The translations under genes were made by a program, and so were the position numbers. DNA of 64,000 bases from Acidobacteriota bacterium (lineage in GTDB: Bacteria; Acidobacteriota; Thermoanaerobaculia; Multivoradales; Multivoraceae), in the NCBI GenBank assembly GCA_028877275.1, contig JAPPFP010000021.1:62001-126000 (forward strand), in the 5' to 3' direction. This document shows positions 60,511 through 64,000 of this stretch, piece by piece (within the stretch, counting starts at the first letter, position 1; every line of letters starts with the position of its first letter). Below the pieces are notes generated by a model. It had not been told where the DNA came from, ran no database searches, and worked only from the letters and a program-made list of their open reading frames with translations.

Positions 60511-63015
60511 ATGAATGATCGACGATTTCCCGCGAGGGATGACCGGCGGCGGGGGCGGCTCATTCCGTCCTGCCTGCCGCTTTTCTTTCTTGTCTTTCTT
60601 GCCGCGAGCGCCCAGGGTCAACGGCTTCTGAACATCGTTCCGCTGGGCGATGATCCGACCTCCGGCGGCTGGTCCGTCGAGGTCGACCACGATCTGCTGC
60701 GTTCCGCTCCACAGCGGCTCGAGGTCGAGGTTCCCGACGGCCGCGTGCTGACTCCGGAGATGAGCGTCTTCGAGGACCGCGGCGACGGCAATGCGATGTG
60801 GGCGGGGGGCTACGCGGAACTCGGGTACGACAGCGTCGTGCTGACCCTGCGGGATGGTCACCTCCTGGGCCGGATCGGCCTGCCGGAGGGCGGCGCCTAC
60901 TGGCTGCGGCCCGGCAGCGACGGCGGTGGGCTGCTGACCGAAGGACGCGAGCCCTCCGCGCAGGCCTGCGGCGGCGGTGTCGTTCCGGGGCGGGATCCCC
61001 TCGTTCCCGCCGTAGCGGCGCAGCGAGCCGATCCGCCGGAGACCGTGGCCAGCGCTTCGAACCACGATCGGCTCGACATCCTGATGCTTTACACGCCCGA
61101 TGCGGCGACGCGTTTGAGACAGGCGGGCTGGGGCGAGCCAGGGGAGGCGATGCAGTTGGCGATCGACTACCTGAACCTCGTGTTCCGTAACAACCAGTTC
61201 ACGGTGACGGCGCACATGGCGCACCACGAGGAGGCACCGGCCGCGCTTGCCCAGGTCGTCAGTCCGCTCGGCGCCCTTGCCGGTAGCCGCGACGTACTGG
61301 ACCTGCGAAGCGAGCACGACGCGGATCTGGTCCACCTGTTCTTTGCCGAAACGCCCGGCTTTTGCGGCCAGGCCTACGTGATGTTCCGCGGAGTCAATGC
61401 GCGGAACTTCTGGCCCAATGGCTACGGAGTCACGACAGTGGGGGGCGGATGTGTCGACATCGCGAACCAGGTTCGCGAGGGTGAGTACGCCAACCAGTTC
61501 GAGACCTTTGCGCATGAGATAGGGCACAACCTGGGTGGGAACCACGACCCGGACAACACGGAAATCGAGCCAAGCGACGCTGTGGAACCCTACGCCTACG
61601 GCCACCACAACTTCGAGCCCCAGCCGAACGTCAAGAGCGTGATGAGCTACAACGAGGGCCGGCAGGAACCGTTCTTCTCGAACGTTCGTGTGCGGCCCCG
61701 AGGTTTCACTATGGGCGTGGCCGGTGAGCGGGAGAATGAGCGTGCGATTCAGCGGACCATCCACATCGCTGCTCAGTTGAGCGACAACCTGCCCGGGACG
61801 GGAGAACCGCCACCGCCTCCGCCTCCGCCTCCGACGGCGGTGCCGGCCCGGCCGACCGACCTGAAGGTCATGCCCACCGGCAGCACGAGCGTCAAGGTGA
61901 GCTGGACGGACCAGTCGAACAACGAAGACGGCTTCCAGGTCCATGCCCGGCTCCAGGGCAGCGGTTGGGCGACGGTGGCTACCGTTCCCGCCAACACGGA
62001 GTCGGCCGACATCGACGGCCTCGAGAGCGGCGGTCGCTACGACTTCCGGGTGCGGGCCTACAACCGGGACGGCGGTCGGAACAGCAACGTCGTCAGGCTC
62101 GTTCTGCAGGCGGTCGACTACACGGACTGCGTGCCCTCTGCCTCGCAGATCACGTTCGCCCATGGTTACACCGTCAGCATGTGCGTCGAGTATCAGAAGG
62201 ACGGCGAAACGGTCGTCGAGGACGCGAAGGACTACGGTCTGGAGTCGCGCGAGTCCGGCCTGCTCTACTTCTTCGACCGGGACAACGCCGAGGTGCTGGT
62301 CAAGGTGCTGGATGCCTGTGCGGTGAACGGTTTTCGCTGGGTGTTCGTGGCGCCGGTGACGGACCTTGCGTTCAACCTCTACGTCGACGAGACGTCGACC
62401 AACGAACGCTGGGAACACCGGAATCCGAGGGGCGGCCAGACCGCGTCGACGAAGAGCGATGTCGCGGCGTTCCCCTGCCAGCCGGCCGGCTCGACGGTGG
62501 CGGCGGGGGATAGCGGCGGTGGTGCGACGGGGGTGGAACTCGTCGATTCCGGGCTCCCGCGCACAGCGCCTGCCGTTTCGGTTCCCGTTCCGGCGGTTTC
62601 GGCGCCGCTCGTCCCGGTCGGCGTTGGACAGGCGATCGCCGGGGGCGAGGGGACGGACTGCGAGCCGAGTCCGGTGGCCACACTCGCGGGCGGTTACACC
62701 GTGAACATGTGCGTCGAGTACCTCAAGGACGGGGTTGCCGAGGTGCGTGAGGCGCGGGACTTCGGCCTGGAATCCCAGCAGTCGGGGCTCCTGTACTTCT
62801 TCGAGCGGAGCAATGCCGAGGTGCTGATCAAGGTGCTCGACGCCTGCGGCGTGAACGGTCACCGCTGGGTGTTCGTGGCGCCGGTGACGGACCTGGCGTT
62901 CAATCTCACCGTTGTGTCTCCCAACCCTGACGAAGAGCCCTGGACCCACAGCAATCGTCTCAGCCAGACCGCGTCGCCGAAGAGCGACACGTCAGCCTTC
63001 GCCTGCAGCAACTGA
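60511..63015 (+). CDS. secreted zinc metalloprotease, paralogue of the upstream gene
   Basis: An 834-residue secreted protein with a signal peptide (LPLFFLVFLAASAQGQR) and a propeptide like that of the gene before it (SVFEDRGDGNAMWAGG is shared). The zinc motif HEIGHNLGGNHD is at residue 335, with VMSYNEG after it. A nine-proline linker (about 433-441), one FnIII domain (about 444-534) and two C-terminal cysteine-bounded repeats (about 540-657 and 717-834, with GLLYFFDRDNAEVLVKVLDACAV) follow. It differs from the upstream protein by having one FnIII domain, not two. Tandem duplication is likely. Confidence 0.92.
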   Translation: MNDRRFPARDDRRRGRLIPSCLPLFFLVFLAASAQGQRLLNIVPLGDDPTSGGWSVEVDHDLLRSAPQRLEVEVPDGRVLTPEMSVFEDRGDGNAMWAGGYAELGYDSVVLTLRDGHLLGRIGLPEGGAYWLRPGSDGGGLLTEGREPSAQACGGGVVPGRDPLVPAVAAQRADPPETVASASNHDRLDILMLYTPDAATRLRQAGWGEPGEAMQLAIDYLNLVFRNNQFTVTAHMAHHEEAPAALAQVVSPLGALAGSRDVLDLRSEHDADLVHLFFAETPGFCGQAYVMFRGVNARNFWPNGYGVTTVGGGCVDIANQVREGEYANQFETFAHEIGHNLGGNHDPDNTEIEPSDAVEPYAYGHHNFEPQPNVKSVMSYNEGRQEPFFSNVRVRPRGFTMGVAGERENERAIQRTIHIAAQLSDNLPGTGEPPPPPPPPPTAVPARPTDLKVMPTGSTSVKVSWTDQSNNEDGFQVHARLQGSGWATVATVPANTESADIDGLESGGRYDFRVRAYNRDGGRNSNVVRLVLQAVDYTDCVPSASQITFAHGYTVSMCVEYQKDGETVVEDAKDYGLESRESGLLYFFDRDNAEVLVKVLDACAVNGFRWVFVAPVTDLAFNLYVDETSTNERWEHRNPRGGQTASTKSDVAAFPCQPAGSTVAAGDSGGGATGVELVDSGLPRTAPAVSVPVPAVSAPLVPVGVGQAIAGGEGTDCEPSPVATLAGGYTVNMCVEYLKDGVAEVREARDFGLESQQSGLLYFFERSNAEVLIKVLDACGVNGHRWVFVAPVTDLAFNLTVVSPNPDEEPWTHSNRLSQTASPKSDTSAFACSN

Positions 63016-63048
63016 AGGAGCGAACGCGGCTCTGCCGGCGACGGGCGG

Positions 63049-64000
63049 TCAGTAGACAGCCGTCTCCGGGTAGAACGCGTACCAGCCGAACCAGAACGCC
63101 GCGTGGCCGGGAACCCGCGGCAGGAGATCGCCGTCCCCGTCGGGAGCGAGACCTTCCTCCGCGATCCACCAGGTCGTTCCGTTCGTTGCGCGGAGCGTGC
63201 GGAGCGGCGTTTCACCGTCGGGGGTTTCGAAGGTGAGGCCGGCGCGCTCGTAGGCGCGCACGGCGTCACTCGCCGGGTCGAGGACGAGGACGATGTCGAC
63301 GCCTCCCAGGGAGTCTTGTACCAGTCGCTCGGATCGGAGCTTCTCCAGGGGGTAGACCTTGGCCTGCCCGTTGATCGTCAACGCGTAGATGCGCGCGTTT
63401 CGCTCCAGTGCGTCGCTCTGCCGCCACACCGGGAACTCGACGCCGGTCCGGGCCCGATCGGCGGCGCCCTCCACGTAGCGGTAGCCGGTTCTCTGAGCCG
63501 CGGCCGGATCCGGGCGCATGATGCTGGTGTCCGGGTAGCGCTGCCGCCAGACGTCCCAGCGGGTAAGGGTCATCGGCAGCATCCGGAGTCGAGCGCCCTC
63601 TTCGGCCCTCTGACCGACCACGGCCTCGCCGGTCAGATTGCTCCACAGACTGAGGGTCGCGCGGTCGAACATCAGTTTGTTGGAACGGTAGAGCAGTCCC
63701 GACGTGCCGAACATCAGCCGGTTGCCGTCCTCGTCGACGGCGGAGTAGAGGATTCCCGAACCGCACAACGTGCAGAACGAGATGGTGATGGGCTGGCCGC
63801 CGACCGTGTCGTTCAGCAGTTCGTGCCAGCTCAGCACCTTGACCGGATAGGCCCGCCGTTCGCCGCCCACGCTGACTCCGAACACGGTGTCCGTGTCCCG
63901 CATGAAGCGGGCGAGATCGGCGGCTACGAACTCCGGATCGTCGATCGCCGGGATGCCGTCCAGGCGCACGCCGCCGGACTGGACTTCCCGCAGCCTCAGT
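63049..64000 (-). CDS. DUF3179 domain protein, 5' end cut by window edge
   Basis: The visible 317 residues belong to a DUF3179 protein: LREVQSGGVRLDGIPAIDDPEFV at the edge, SVGGERRAYPVKVLSWHELLND, the SFCTLCGSGI motif with the paired cysteines, and FGTSGLLYRSNKLMFDRATLSLWS. These proteins are usually exported and are of unknown function, with possible redox or metal-binding cysteines. The frame remains open to position 64000, so the N-terminus is outside the window. It is convergent with the metalloprotease gene. Confidence 0.9.
   Translation of the reverse strand, partial: LRLREVQSGGVRLDGIPAIDDPEFVAADLARFMRDTDTVFGVSVGGERRAYPVKVLSWHELLNDTVGGQPITISFCTLCGSGILYSAVDEDGNRLMFGTSGLLYRSNKLMFDRATLSLWSNLTGEAVVGQRAEEGARLRMLPMTLTRWDVWRQRYPDTSIMRPDPAAAQRTGYRYVEGAADRARTGVEFPVWRQSDALERNARIYALTINGQAKVYPLEKLRSERLVQDSLGGVDIVLVLDPASDAVRAYERAGLTFETPDGETPLRTLRATNGTTWWIAEEGLAPDGDGDLLPRVPGHAAFWFGWYAFYPETAVY

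Noticed and set aside
60496..62949. Long minus-strand open frame opposite the second metalloprotease
   Set aside because: It is antisense to a gene with a clear signal peptide, zinc motif and repeats; its sequence has no family signal.
1..64000. rRNA, tRNA, CRISPR, prophage or insertion-sequence genes
   Set aside because: No sequence with the expected conserved features was found on either strand by eye.

Overview
The window is a dense stretch of bacterial chromosome of very high GC content. About 55 protein-coding genes lie on both strands. Many start with GTG or TTG, and many neighbours overlap by 4 bases (ATGA or GTGA), which indicates tightly coupled operons. I saw no rRNA, tRNA, CRISPR array, transposase or phage gene. 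The gene content fits a free-living or host-associated aerobic heterotroph, most likely an Acidobacteriota-like lineage: exported FG-GAP/CRTAC1 proteins, an F420-type LLM oxidoreductase, a sulfatase, a phytanoyl-CoA dioxygenase, beta-oxidation enzymes, a split imuA/imuB/dnaE2 mutasome, and metalloproteases with a repeated FWFF/VKVLDG C-terminal domain. The phylum is an inference.

Layout. 1-4.7 kb (minus): a YdeP-like molybdopterin oxidoreductase, its sulfurtransferase fdhD, and glutamate dehydrogenase. 4.7-9.0 kb (plus): a very large exported FG-GAP/ASPIC-UnbV/thioredoxin/TPR protein interrupted by one in-frame TGA. A bacterial-SECIS-like hairpin follows the TGA, so this is a candidate selenoprotein. 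9.0-17.9 kb: dnaE2, imuB and imuA, with a GYD protein, a TPR protein, a VOC protein and a ferredoxin between them. 18-20.4 kb: a VOC protein and an ABC ATPase/permease pair. 20.4-22.9 kb: a DUF222-HNH gene carrying palindromic coding repeats, next to a lower-GC patch with an apparently frameshifted gene. 22.9-30.8 kb: a ThuA protein, an LLM oxidoreductase, then a five-gene operon (MMPL transporter, PP-loop ATPase, BtuF-like protein, GT-C membrane protein, DUF547 lipoprotein).

30.8-42.3 kb: outer-membrane proteins, two enoyl-CoA hydratases, a thiolase fused by overlap to a Tsx-like porin, an SDR, an M20 peptidase, a sulfatase, a BON-OmpA protein with a small membrane partner, and two lipoproteins. 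42.3-42.7 kb is non-coding and holds a perfect 24-bp inverted repeat. 42.7-51.2 kb: a YdjC-like deacetylase, a phosphodiesterase and a phytanoyl-CoA dioxygenase, opposed by an ornithine-cyclodeaminase-like enzyme, an S9 peptidase and an acyl-CoA dehydrogenase. 51.2-52.9 kb: folate genes, with a folP-folB fusion followed by folK. 52.9-63.0 kb: an exported protein block of a CRTAC1-like protein, two M16 peptidases (one lacking its zinc site) and two tandem paralogous zinc metalloproteases. A DUF3179 gene runs off the right edge.

The most unusual signal is the in-frame TGA with hairpin at 6548-6578. The folP-folB fusion, the tandem metalloproteases, the M16 pair and the 24-bp inverted repeat are secondary points of interest.
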